64,000 nt of DNA. Source: an uncultured bacterium (GTDB lineage Bacteria > Acidobacteriota > Thermoanaerobaculia > Thermoanaerobaculales > Thermoanaerobaculaceae). Positions within the stretch are counted from its first letter, which is position 1. The number at the start of each line of letters is the position of its first letter. Positions 25,752-32,944 of this stretch are shown in pieces. The stretch spans positions 62,001 through 126,000 of the forward strand of contig CALEVZ010000013.1 of NCBI GenBank assembly GCA_937924755.1, read 5' to 3'. The notes below the pieces were generated by a model. It had not been told where the DNA came from, made no database searches, and was given only the letters and a program-made list of their open reading frames with translations. Made by a program: the position numbers and the translations under genes.

Positions 25752-26246
25752 TCAGTCGTCGTCGTACCGCTTGCCCTTCTGATTCCGACGCGCCCAACGA
25801 TCCCTCCCCGGCTTCTCCACGAACGGGAGCACCTCGGGCAGGATCTCCCGGGGAGCCGGGCGCGGCCCGGCCGGTCGCGGAGGCGCCGCTGGTCGTGGCC
25901 CCGGCCGTGCAGGGCCACGCGGATCACCACCATCCTCCCGGCGTGGGCGATCCTCCGCCGGGTTCACCCGCAGGCGCCTGCCGCCCAGTTCGCGACCGTC
26001 GAACAGCCGGATGGCATTGGCCGCCGCCTCGGCGGTGGCAAACTCCACGAAAGCGAACCCCCGCAGCTTGCCCGTTTCCCGCTCCACCGGCAGGTGGACG
26101 TTCACCACCTCCCCTGCCTCCGACAGTACCTCCCGGAGCTCTTCCCTGGTGGTCTTGAAGCTCAGGTTACCGACAAAAACCTTGGCGGAAATGGCTACAC
26201 TCCCCGCGTCCTCGAGAAACACCCTGTGGCACGTCCCGCACCCCAT
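25752..26246 (-). CDS. RRM-type RNA-binding protein with proline/arginine-rich tail
   Basis: A single RNA recognition motif followed by a disordered basic tail. RNP2 is KVFVGNLSF and RNP1 is KLRGFAFVEF, both with the aromatic RNA-stacking residues. After residue ~100 the chain is Pro/Arg/Gly-rich and ends KGKRYDDD. Bacterial RRM proteins of this kind (for example cyanobacterial Rbp) bind mRNA and are often cold-induced. The start is unclear. The ATG at 26246 sits in the loop of a hairpin and has no ribosome site. GTG at 26222 is possible. An ATT at 26192, preceded by GGGGAG, would give the usual family N-terminus. Confidence 0.88.
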   Translation of the reverse strand: MGCGTCHRVFLEDAGSVAISAKVFVGNLSFKTTREELREVLSEAGEVVNVHLPVERETGKLRGFAFVEFATAEAAANAIRLFDGRELGGRRLRVNPAEDRPRREDGGDPRGPARPGPRPAAPPRPAGPRPAPREILPEVLPFVEKPGRDRWARRNQKGKRYDDD

Positions 26247-26253
26247 GTGCGGG
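26235..26253 (-). promoter_or_regulatory. Hairpin enclosing the upstream start codon of the RRM gene
   Basis: On the minus strand CCCGCAC pairs with GTGCGGG (7 bp) around a 5-base loop that contains the ATG at 26246. In the message this could hide or present a start codon and could act as a temperature-sensitive element. It could also be a chance GC-rich palindrome. Confidence 0.35.
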
Positions 26254-26279
26254 GGCCGAAGACCGCGTTACTCGCGCTC

Positions 26280-26308
26280 ATTGTTACATCGCGCCGGGAC
26301 TCTGTCCA
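26280..26308 (-). promoter_or_regulatory. Candidate promoter of the RRM gene
   Basis: TGGACA (26303-26308), a 17-bp spacer, then AACAAT (26280-26285) with a TG one base before it (extended -10). Transcription would start near 26273, leaving a leader that contains the hairpin at 26235-26253 if a downstream start codon is used. Confidence 0.4.
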
Positions 26309-26388
26309 GTCCCTACCACCGCAAGGGGGCCTGTTGACAGTGGAAGAACCCGCGCCAGCGCCCCTAGCCGCAATGTTTCCTGGTGAAA

Positions 26389-27072
26389 CTACTTGACCTC
26401 CAACAGCTCGACCTCGAAGATCAGCGTGGAGCCCGGCTTGATCATCCCCCCGGCCCCCTGGTCGCCGTAGGCCAGCGAGGCAGGGATATAGAGCTCCCAC
26501 CTGGCACCCTCCTGCATGAGCTGGAGCGCCTCGGTCCACCCCTTGATCACCCCGTTTACGGGAAACTCAGCCGGCTGTCCACGCTTGTGAGAGCTGTCGA
26601 ACTCGGTGCCGTCCACAAGCGTGCCGCGGTAGTGGACGCGGACGGTGCTCTCCGCCGTCGGCTTCTTGCCCGAGCCCGCTGTGATCACCTTGTACTGCAA
26701 CCCCGACGGCAGTTCCACCACCCCCTCCTTGGCCTTGTTGGCCGCCAGGAAGGCCTTGCCGGCTTCGCGGTTCTTCGCCCCTTCGGCGGCCAGCTCCTGC
26801 TGCTGCTTGGCCATCATCGCCATCTGAAACTCTTGCAGCGTTTGCTGTACCTCCTCGTCGCTCAGCAGCGCCTTGGCACCGGCGTAGCCCGCCTTGAAAC
26901 CTTGGCTGAAGGCCTCCACGTCGAGAGGCACCCCCTGGGCCTTCATGTTGCGGGCGATCTGCAGGCCGATGGCGTAGCTGGCCTTGACCTCGTTGCTCTT
27001 GAACGCCGACGGCTCTGCCGCCAGCCCCGCCGTCGTCGCCAGCATCACCACTACTGCACCTAGATATTTCAT
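26389..27072 (-). CDS. Secreted FKBP-type peptidyl-prolyl isomerase (FkpA/Mip-like)
   Basis: Accelerates proline isomerisation of exported proteins. The 227-residue precursor has a signal peptide (residues 1-19, ending GLAAE). A helical dimerisation domain (SYAIGLQIARNMKAQG to about residue 115) follows. The C-terminal FKBP domain has VHYRGTLVDGTEFDSS, GVIKGWTEALQLM, WELYIPASLAYGDQG and LIFEVELLEV. The ATG at 27072 has GGGAGG upstream. The neighbouring minus-strand genes are separated by gaps of 52 and about 140 bases, so it is probably its own unit. Confidence 0.95.
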   Translation of the reverse strand: MKYLGAVVVMLATTAGLAAEPSAFKSNEVKASYAIGLQIARNMKAQGVPLDVEAFSQGFKAGYAGAKALLSDEEVQQTLQEFQMAMMAKQQQELAAEGAKNREAGKAFLAANKAKEGVVELPSGLQYKVITAGSGKKPTAESTVRVHYRGTLVDGTEFDSSHKRGQPAEFPVNGVIKGWTEALQLMQEGARWELYIPASLAYGDQGAGGMIKPGSTLIFEVELLEVK

Positions 27073-27124
27073 CTCTTTTCCTCCCGCGCCTGTGCCCGCG
27101 CTGCAGGCACGGCGACGGCGGATT

Positions 27125-28036
27125 CTACACCCGCCCTTGGGAAATCCAGCGGAGAACGAGGGGAAAATGGTCCAACTCCGCTTCAGGGTGGGTGAGCATG
27201 GAAATGTGATCGTAGTCGTGGCGGTGGCCTCGGGCGCGCGCCAGCAGGCGAAAGTGGTGCTCGTGCGGCCCCGACTCGGCGATGAAGGCTCGCACGTCCC
27301 GGGGGTGTCCCAGGCAGCGGTCGCGAGCGGCGGCCAGGTAGAGGCAGCGGGGCAGGGCGACCTTCTGGAGGGCCGCCCCGTAGTCGAAGCCGTCCCCGGG
27401 ATCCACCCAGGGGCCGTCGCGTACCCACGCCCGACACTGGGCGTGGGAGCGGCGGGTCTCGTTGTCCGAGCCGAACCTGAGCTGCCGGGCCGGCAGGTAG
27501 CCCGCCACCGCGGCGATGAGCGTGTGCACACCCCGCCAACCGAGGTCGATCATCCACCAGCGCGTGAAGTTGTGCACGAGGATCCGGCGCTTGACCCCAA
27601 AGTAAGTGAGGGAGGCGACGGTGGAAATCCGATGGGGAAAACGCGCCAGGTGGGACGACAGCAGCACGCCTCCCCAGGAGTGGGCCACCCAGTGCTGCCT
27701 CACCCCGCCGCGCCGGGCGGTGATGGCGTCGGCCAGGGCGGCGATGTCTTCCACGATGGCCTCGGTCTGGCCGTAGCGGGAGCGCCGCGAAATCGGCGGG
27801 CGGCTGGCGCCCCGCCCACGCAGATCGGCCACGTAGCAGTCGCAGCCGTGGCGGGCGAGAAAGGGCGCCAGCCCGCGGCCGGAGTTGGAATAAAAGATTC
27901 TCCCGTTTTCGATAGAGCCGTGGACGAAGAGTACAGGCGGCCCGGCGTGATCCACCCACAGGTGGCGGATGTGCAGCTCGTCGCCCTCCCGCCCCACCGG
28001 GACCCGCAACGACTCGGCACGCAACTCGCCTACCAC
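27125..28036 (-). CDS. Alpha/beta hydrolase
   Basis: A 303-residue alpha/beta-hydrolase-fold protein of unknown substrate. PPVLFVHGSIENGR carries the oxyanion-hole HG, and VAHSWGGVLLSS holds the nucleophile serine (AHSWGG). The acid is likely within the AARDRCLG region, and the last histidine is in HDYDHISMLTHPE. The open frame extends to a GTG at 28102, but those 22 residues look non-conserved. An extended -10-like TGCTATGCT just before GTG 28036, with no ribosome site, makes that start more likely. It diverges from yhbY. Confidence 0.85.
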   Translation of the reverse strand: MVGELRAESLRVPVGREGDELHIRHLWVDHAGPPVLFVHGSIENGRIFYSNSGRGLAPFLARHGCDCYVADLRGRGASRPPISRRSRYGQTEAIVEDIAALADAITARRGGVRQHWVAHSWGGVLLSSHLARFPHRISTVASLTYFGVKRRILVHNFTRWWMIDLGWRGVHTLIAAVAGYLPARQLRFGSDNETRRSHAQCRAWVRDGPWVDPGDGFDYGAALQKVALPRCLYLAAARDRCLGHPRDVRAFIAESGPHEHHFRLLARARGHRHDYDHISMLTHPEAELDHFPLVLRWISQGRV

Positions 28037-28045
28037 GTCGCCGCG

Positions 28046-28051
28046 AGCATA
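28046..28051 (-). promoter_or_regulatory. Candidate leaderless -10 element (TATGCT) of the hydrolase gene
   Basis: TGCTATGCT on the minus strand is an extended -10 form, with its hexamer ending 9 bases before the GTG at 28036, which lacks a ribosome site. Confidence 0.35.
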
Positions 28052-28117
28052 GCAAGGCGACAAGTGGGGAGTGCTAACCTCGAGGCGGGAGGGGCGCCAC
28101 ACCCCTCGGAGGAGTCC

Positions 28118-28444
28118 GTGACCCTACTGGCAGGATTTCAGCGAACCTACCTGCGCGGCCTCGCCCACCCCTTGCGTCCGGCCGTGCGAGTGGGCAAGGA
28201 GGGAGTGACTGATCCGGTTCTGGCCGCCATCGACGAGGCCCTCGACGCGCGGGAGTTGATCAAAGTTGCCCTCCCCGGCCCGCGGCTGGAGCGCCGTGAA
28301 CTGGCCAACACCATTGCCGAAAGGAGCGCCGCCGAATGCATCGCCCTGCTGGGCGGCATCGCCATCTTTTTCAGGCCCTGCGCCGACCCCGCCCGGCGCC
28401 GCATCCTGCTGCCGGCCCGCCCGCGACCCTCTCACGCCTCCTGA
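28118..28444 (+). CDS. yhbY: YhbY-family (CRM domain) RNA-binding protein
   Basis: A 108-residue protein of the CRS1-YhbY (CRM) family, small factors associated with pre-50S ribosomal subunits. The core reads RTYLRGLAHPLRPAVRVGKEG, with the GKEG loop that stands for the usual GxxG RNA contact. VLAAIDEALDARELIKVAL and ECIALLGGIAIFFRP follow. The GTG start has GGAGG five bases upstream. The C-terminus is extended with an Arg/Pro-rich tail. The 3' end overlaps the convergent osmC-like gene by 13 bases. Confidence 0.9.
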   Translation: MTLLAGFQRTYLRGLAHPLRPAVRVGKEGVTDPVLAAIDEALDARELIKVALPGPRLERRELANTIAERSAAECIALLGGIAIFFRPCADPARRRILLPARPRPSHAS

Positions 28445-28899
28445 GGAGTCAGCAGGGATCGGCCGTCTCGATCGACCACCTCCACTTCCACCTGAATGCC
28501 CTGTCGCACGCTGGCGGTGACCACGCAGTAGTCCTCGAACAGGCCCAGACAGCGGCCCAGCCGTTCCCGCTCATCTGCGCCCACCGGCAACTCGATGCGG
28601 GTGCGGAAGCCGGCGATGCGCAGGCGGCCGCGGTCGTTGCGGGCCAGCGAGCCCTCCACCCGGGTGCGCACCTGCCCAAGCTCCACCTTGGAGCGCTGCA
28701 GACAGAACAGCAGGCTGGCAGTGAGGCAGTTGCCCACGGCGGCGGCCAGCAGCCGCGAGGCGTTAGGCCCCCGCTGTCCTCCCAGGGGAGCGGGTTCGTC
28801 GACGATCAGCTCGCCCGCCTCGGGCCAGTCGAACTTGACGCGAAACTCCAGACCCGCCACCCGCTCCATAGTGATCGTGAACGACATCGTTTCCGACAT
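28432..28899 (-). CDS. OsmC/Ohr-family peroxidase-like protein
   Basis: A 155-residue thiol-dependent peroxidase-fold protein. The two redox cysteines of the family are at Cys58 (VGNCLTASLLF) and Cys125 (FEDYCVVTASV), with two further cysteines at 66 and 117. It lies nearer the YhfA-like branch of OsmC than Ohr, judging by the GNCLT motif; that is an impression. The ATG has GAGGAGG upstream. The stop lies inside the 3' end of the convergent yhbY gene. Confidence 0.9.
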   Translation of the reverse strand: MSETMSFTITMERVAGLEFRVKFDWPEAGELIVDEPAPLGGQRGPNASRLLAAAVGNCLTASLLFCLQRSKVELGQVRTRVEGSLARNDRGRLRIAGFRTRIELPVGADERERLGRCLGLFEDYCVVTASVRQGIQVEVEVVDRDGRSLLTPQEA

Positions 28900-28965
28900 G
28901 AACTCCTCCTCGAGCGCCTTCTTGGCACCTGGCCGTTTCCCCCACGCCGCGAAAGCCGCCGCCTT

Positions 28966-30003
28966 TTACGCCACCGCTGCCGCCACCCGCGCGCCGGCCT
29001 GCTCCGCCTCTCTCATAACCCGCTGGAACAGCTCGGCCACCGTCGGCACGTCGCGTACCAGCGCGGTGGCCTGCCCCAGCGGCAACACCCCCCGCCTCTC
29101 GTCGCCCTCCGTGGTGGCGATACGGAAGGCCTTGAAGGCGTTCGCCAGATAGGCCATCTGCCGCACGTTCTTCCAGCCCGAGGCCAGTACGCGCAGCGTT
29201 AACTTGAGGTGGTTTACCTGCAGCATGGCGGCAATTTCCCGCGAGGAGAAAAACGCCCGCCTGAGGTCCAGCCCGCGGCGAATAGCCCGGGCGGAACCGG
29301 GCCCGCGCATCACCCGGCACGGCTGGCCATCGAAGCGGGAGGAATACACCGTGTCCTCCGCCCCCTTCTCCACGGCGAAGGCCTTGCAGCGCTCATGCAC
29401 CGGACTTTCGCGAGTGCTCATAAGCCGCGTCCCCATCGCCACGGCGTCCGCCCCCAGGGCCAGGGCGGCGGCGAGCCCGCGACCGTCCGCAAACCCGCCG
29501 GCGGCAATGATGGGAATCGTCACCGCATCGGCGATGGCGGGGATGAGCACCAGCGAGGTCACCTCGCTGCCGTGGGCCGCCGCCTCGTGGCCGGTCACCA
29601 GCACGGCGTCGGTTCCGTAGGCGGCGGCGCTGGCCGCGTGCCGCGGGGTGGTCACCGTGGCAATGGTTTTGCCACCAAAGGCGTGGGCCTGGGAGGTGAT
29701 CCAGTCCCCCTTGCCCATGGAAAAATTGATCACCGGCACCTGCTCCTCCAGCAGCACGCGAACGTTCTCCCGCGCCCCGGGGAAATACAGGGTCACGTTG
29801 GCGCCAAAGGGCTTGTCGGTGAGGGTGCGCACTTCCCGCACCGCTCGCCGGGTCTGCTCGGGGTTGAGGACGCCGGTGGCCAGGATTCCCAGCCCCCCGG
29901 CCTCGGAGACCGCCGCCACCAGCCGCGGCACCGAAATCCAGCTCATTCCCGACAGCACGATCGGATATCGCAGCTCGAAACACTTAGTGATACGGGTCTC
30001 CAC
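28966..30003 (-). CDS. Nitronate monooxygenase family FMN protein
   Basis: A 345-residue FMN TIM-barrel of the 2-nitropropane dioxygenase/FabK group. The start YPIVLSGMSWISVPRLVAAVSEAGGLGIL is typical, as are ALVTGHEAAAH-type residues (VTGHEAAAHG with the active-site His) and the phosphate-binding IPIIAAGGFADGRG with GADAVAMGTRLM. Members oxidise nitronates or reduce enoyl-ACP, and sequence alone does not choose between them. The GTG at 30003 is preceded by GGAGG and gives the family N-terminus; the longer frame adds only Pro/Gly residues. Confidence 0.9.
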   Translation of the reverse strand: METRITKCFELRYPIVLSGMSWISVPRLVAAVSEAGGLGILATGVLNPEQTRRAVREVRTLTDKPFGANVTLYFPGARENVRVLLEEQVPVINFSMGKGDWITSQAHAFGGKTIATVTTPRHAASAAAYGTDAVLVTGHEAAAHGSEVTSLVLIPAIADAVTIPIIAAGGFADGRGLAAALALGADAVAMGTRLMSTRESPVHERCKAFAVEKGAEDTVYSSRFDGQPCRVMRGPGSARAIRRGLDLRRAFFSSREIAAMLQVNHLKLTLRVLASGWKNVRQMAYLANAFKAFRIATTEGDERRGVLPLGQATALVRDVPTVAELFQRVMREAEQAGARVAAAVA

Positions 30004-30035
30004 GCCCCCTCCTCCCCCCCGGGGCCGCGCCGGCG

Positions 30036-31313
30036 TCAAAACACGAAGCCGTCGGGAAGCACCGCGTTCTTAGGAATAACCATGATGCCTTCGCGCACGT
30101 AGATTCGACCCTCCGGGTCGTCCCAGCGAGTCAGCCCGTCGCGGTTGACCAGCTGCACTCCCCGCCCGATGCGCGCGTTCTTGTCCACGATCGCCCCGCG
30201 CAGGTACGACCCCTCGCCGATTCCCACCGGGGTGCGCCCATCGCGCAGTGCCTCGGCGGGCTCGAAGAAGTCCGCCCCCATCACGTAACAATCCTGAATG
30301 GTCGCTCCCGGCTGCACCCGGGTGCGCACCCCCAGGATGGAGTCGCGCACCGTGGCGCGGTCGACGATGGACCCCTCGCACAGGATGGCGTTCTCCACCG
30401 AAGCGCTGTTAATCTTGGCCCCGGGCAGGAAGCGGGTGTTGGTGTAGATGGGCCGCACCGGGTCGAAGATGTTGAAGCGAGGCAGCGGGCGGGTGAGATC
30501 CAGGTTGGCCTCGAAAAACGATCGCACCGTGCCGATGTCCGCCCAATAATTGTCGAAACAGTACGCCTGCACGTGGTGCTCGGCGATCATGGCGGGGATG
30601 ACGTGCTTGCCGAAGTCGGTGTGGTCCGGGTGGGCCGCCAGACGCTCCTCCAGGATTGGCGTGGAGAAGATGTAAATGCCCATTGAGGCCAGAAAGGGGC
30701 GGGCCGCCGCCTCCTCCTCCGACAGGCCGAACGCCCTGGTATCCACGGCCATGGCATCCAGCGCCTCGTCGGTGGAGGGCTTCTCCACGAAGCTGACCAC
30801 CCGGCCGCTGGCGTCCACCTTGAGCAGCCCCAGCTCCGGCGCCTCCCCGCGGGTGACCGGCTTGACCGCAATGGTCGCCTCCGCCCCGGCCGCCACGTGG
30901 GCGCGCAGGAACTCCCGGTAGTCCATGCGGTACAGGTGGTCGCCGGAGAGGATTAGGACGTGGGTGGAGGGTGAATCCGAAATGTGGTGCCAGCTCTGCC
31001 GCACCGCGTCGGCGGTGCCCTGAAACCAGCCAAAATGGCCGCGTCGCTGCTCGGCCGCCAGGACCTGCACAAACCCGCGGGAGAAGGCGTCGAAACGGTA
31101 GGAGTTGGCCAGATGCGAGTTGAGACTCGCCGACTGGAACATGGTCAGGACGTACATGCGCCAGACGGCGGAATTGATGCAGTTGGAGACGGGGATGTCG
31201 ATCAGCCGGTACTTGCCGGCCAGCGGCACGGCGGGCTTGGACCGTTCTCTGGTCAGGGGAAACAGTCGTTCTCCAGCTCCACCCCCCAGGATGACCGCCA
31301 CCAGCTCTTCCAT
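30036..31313 (-). CDS. glgC: Glucose-1-phosphate adenylyltransferase
   Basis: Makes ADP-glucose for glycogen synthesis. The 425-residue protein shows VILGGGAGERLFPLTRERSKPAVP at the N-terminus, FQGTADAVRQSW, LSGDHLYRMDY with the catalytic Asp, ELGLLKVD, SFVEKP and NYWADIGT. A C-terminal left-handed beta-helix holds hexapeptide-like repeats (SIVDRATVRDSILG). The ATG at 31313 has AGGAGGGAG upstream, favouring it over a start 17 codons earlier. No glycogen synthase or branching enzyme gene is nearby. Confidence 0.95.
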   Translation of the reverse strand: MEELVAVILGGGAGERLFPLTRERSKPAVPLAGKYRLIDIPVSNCINSAVWRMYVLTMFQSASLNSHLANSYRFDAFSRGFVQVLAAEQRRGHFGWFQGTADAVRQSWHHISDSPSTHVLILSGDHLYRMDYREFLRAHVAAGAEATIAVKPVTRGEAPELGLLKVDASGRVVSFVEKPSTDEALDAMAVDTRAFGLSEEEAAARPFLASMGIYIFSTPILEERLAAHPDHTDFGKHVIPAMIAEHHVQAYCFDNYWADIGTVRSFFEANLDLTRPLPRFNIFDPVRPIYTNTRFLPGAKINSASVENAILCEGSIVDRATVRDSILGVRTRVQPGATIQDCYVMGADFFEPAEALRDGRTPVGIGEGSYLRGAIVDKNARIGRGVQLVNRDGLTRWDDPEGRIYVREGIMVIPKNAVLPDGFVF

Positions 31314-31430
31314 GCCCACTCCCTCCTGCGACGCGGGCCGTCTCGTGATGACGACCTCTTTCACAGGATAGCCGAGCCATACAGGGATGGCTACGCCGGC
31401 GCGGGCAGCGGGGATGGAAAAGGCCTCGAG

Positions 31431-32894
31431 CTAACGCCCGGGCGGCCTTCGCCCCACCCGCCGGAGGTGGGGGTCTTTTTCCTCCAAGTCCCGGACCAGA
31501 GCGGCCGTCTCCTTGGCGCGGCGCTGGCGATGCTTTTGCTCGTACGCCAGACCGTGGGCCTGCGCCTTGGCGAACACGCCAGGAATGGCAATCAGCAAGG
31601 TCCACAGAGTCCAGGCGAAGGGCAGCTTGGCCTTCTTGACGTTCGCCTTCCAGAACTTGGCGCCGCCCAGCACGGCCTTGGACAACTCGGCCCCCTGCAG
31701 GTTGGCCCAGCGGAAGTTGCAGCGGCGACAGCTTGCCCCCACCAGGCGGGCGAAGCGCAGATCGGCGCCCACCAGCTCGGCATCGTCCAGGATGGTGTAG
31801 ATCATGTCGGCGCCGGAAAAGTTGGCCCCGGGCGCCTGCGCTTCCGCCAGGTTGGCCTGCCGCAGGCGGGCGTTGCGCAGCTGTGCACCGGCTAGACGCG
31901 CACCCTGCAGCGCCACTCCCTCCAAGTTGGCGGCTCGCAGATCGGCGCCTTCCAGACGCGCCTGCTCGAACCGGCAGGAGCTCAGGTTGAGCTCGGCCAG
32001 CTGGCAACGGGCCAGGTTGGCCCGCACCAAGCTCACCCTACTCATCCGCGCCACTCGCAAATCCAGGTCTTCCCAGTGGCTGCCGGCGAGTTGGCTGCCC
32101 TCCAGGACCAGCCCGGTAATGCGCGCCTCCCGGAAATCGGCCCCCTGGGCGTCGCAGGCAGCCAGAATGGCGCCCTCCAGGTTGGCGCCGTTCAGGCGGG
32201 CGTGGGACAGCTGTGCCTCGGTGAGATCAGCCTTGGTAAGAACAGCCCGCTGAAGCGACGCCTCCCGCAGCACCGCCTTGCGCAGCACAGCTCCCCCCAA
32301 ATTCGCCCCGTCCAGTTGCGCCCGGGCGGCGTGCACCCCCTCGAGATCGGCGAAGGAGAGGTCGTTGCCGCCCAGCGCTACCCCCTCCAGGATCACCCCC
32401 CGCAGGTGCGCCCGAGACAGGTTGGCGCCCTCCAGCCGCACGCCCCGCAGGGAGGCGTCGGTGAGGTTGGCCTCAACCAGGCTGGCCTTCTCCAGGACCG
32501 CACCCTCGAGGTTGACGTTGGCCAGATCGGCCCCCCCGAGGTTGCACCCGCTCAAATTGGTGCCACGAAAAGAAGCCCCGGTGAACGTCGCCTTGACGAA
32601 GGAGCAGCCCCGCAAGTCGAGAAGATCCAGCCGCACGTTGGAGAGGTCGGCCCCGTCGAACACCGCCCCGGCTGCCCGCACGCCATCCACCGTGGCGCCC
32701 GAGAGAACGGCCCCGCGCAGGGAACACCCCTCCAGGCGCGCCCGGGAGAGGATGGCCTTGGAGAGATCAAGACCGGCCAGGTCGGCGCCTGACAAGTCGG
32801 CGTCCACCAGATCGGCAACGATGCGCGGGTTGGCCTGGCGCCAGGCCCGCCAGTTGCCCGCAACCAGCTGCTTGAGGTGCTCCGGATTCGCCAT
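31431..32894 (-). CDS. Long pentapeptide-repeat protein with C-terminal hydrophobic segment
   Basis: A 487-residue protein made almost entirely of A(D/N)LxX pentapeptide repeats from about residue 27 to 420, which would form an extended right-handed quadrilateral beta-helix. The repeats vary (for example DLSGADLAGLDLSKAILSRA). Cysteine appears at several repeat positions. After the repeats a hydrophobic stretch (FAWTLWTLLIAIPGVFA) may anchor it in the membrane, with a basic tail following. Some proteins of this shape mimic DNA and protect gyrase, but most have no known role. There is no ribosome site; a TACAAT hexamer 6 bases upstream suggests leaderless translation. Confidence 0.9.
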   Translation of the reverse strand: MANPEHLKQLVAGNWRAWRQANPRIVADLVDADLSGADLAGLDLSKAILSRARLEGCSLRGAVLSGATVDGVRAAGAVFDGADLSNVRLDLLDLRGCSFVKATFTGASFRGTNLSGCNLGGADLANVNLEGAVLEKASLVEANLTDASLRGVRLEGANLSRAHLRGVILEGVALGGNDLSFADLEGVHAARAQLDGANLGGAVLRKAVLREASLQRAVLTKADLTEAQLSHARLNGANLEGAILAACDAQGADFREARITGLVLEGSQLAGSHWEDLDLRVARMSRVSLVRANLARCQLAELNLSSCRFEQARLEGADLRAANLEGVALQGARLAGAQLRNARLRQANLAEAQAPGANFSGADMIYTILDDAELVGADLRFARLVGASCRRCNFRWANLQGAELSKAVLGGAKFWKANVKKAKLPFAWTLWTLLIAIPGVFAKAQAHGLAYEQKHRQRRAKETAALVRDLEEKDPHLRRVGRRPPGR

Positions 32895-32900
32895 GGCGTC

Positions 32901-32929
32901 ATTGTACTCGCCGCAGCAATCACCGTCAC
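32901..32929 (-). promoter_or_regulatory. Strong candidate leaderless promoter of the pentapeptide gene
   Basis: GTGACG at 32924-32929 (four matches to TTGACA), a 17-bp spacer, then TACAAT at 32901-32906 (five matches to TATAAT), ending 6 bases before the ATG at 32894. No ribosome site fits in the remaining bases. Confidence 0.55.
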
Positions 32930-32944
32930 CGGATGAGCAGGCTC

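Noticed and set aside
26233-26246. CGTCH motif at the extreme N-terminus of the RRM frame, a possible heme-binding site
   Set aside because: It lies before the likely real start, has no signal peptide, and the protein is otherwise an RNA-binding domain.
28069-28077. GAGTGCTAA, a half of the CIRCE heat-shock operator
   Set aside because: No matching TTAGCACTC arm at the required 9-base distance, and it is not near a chaperone gene.
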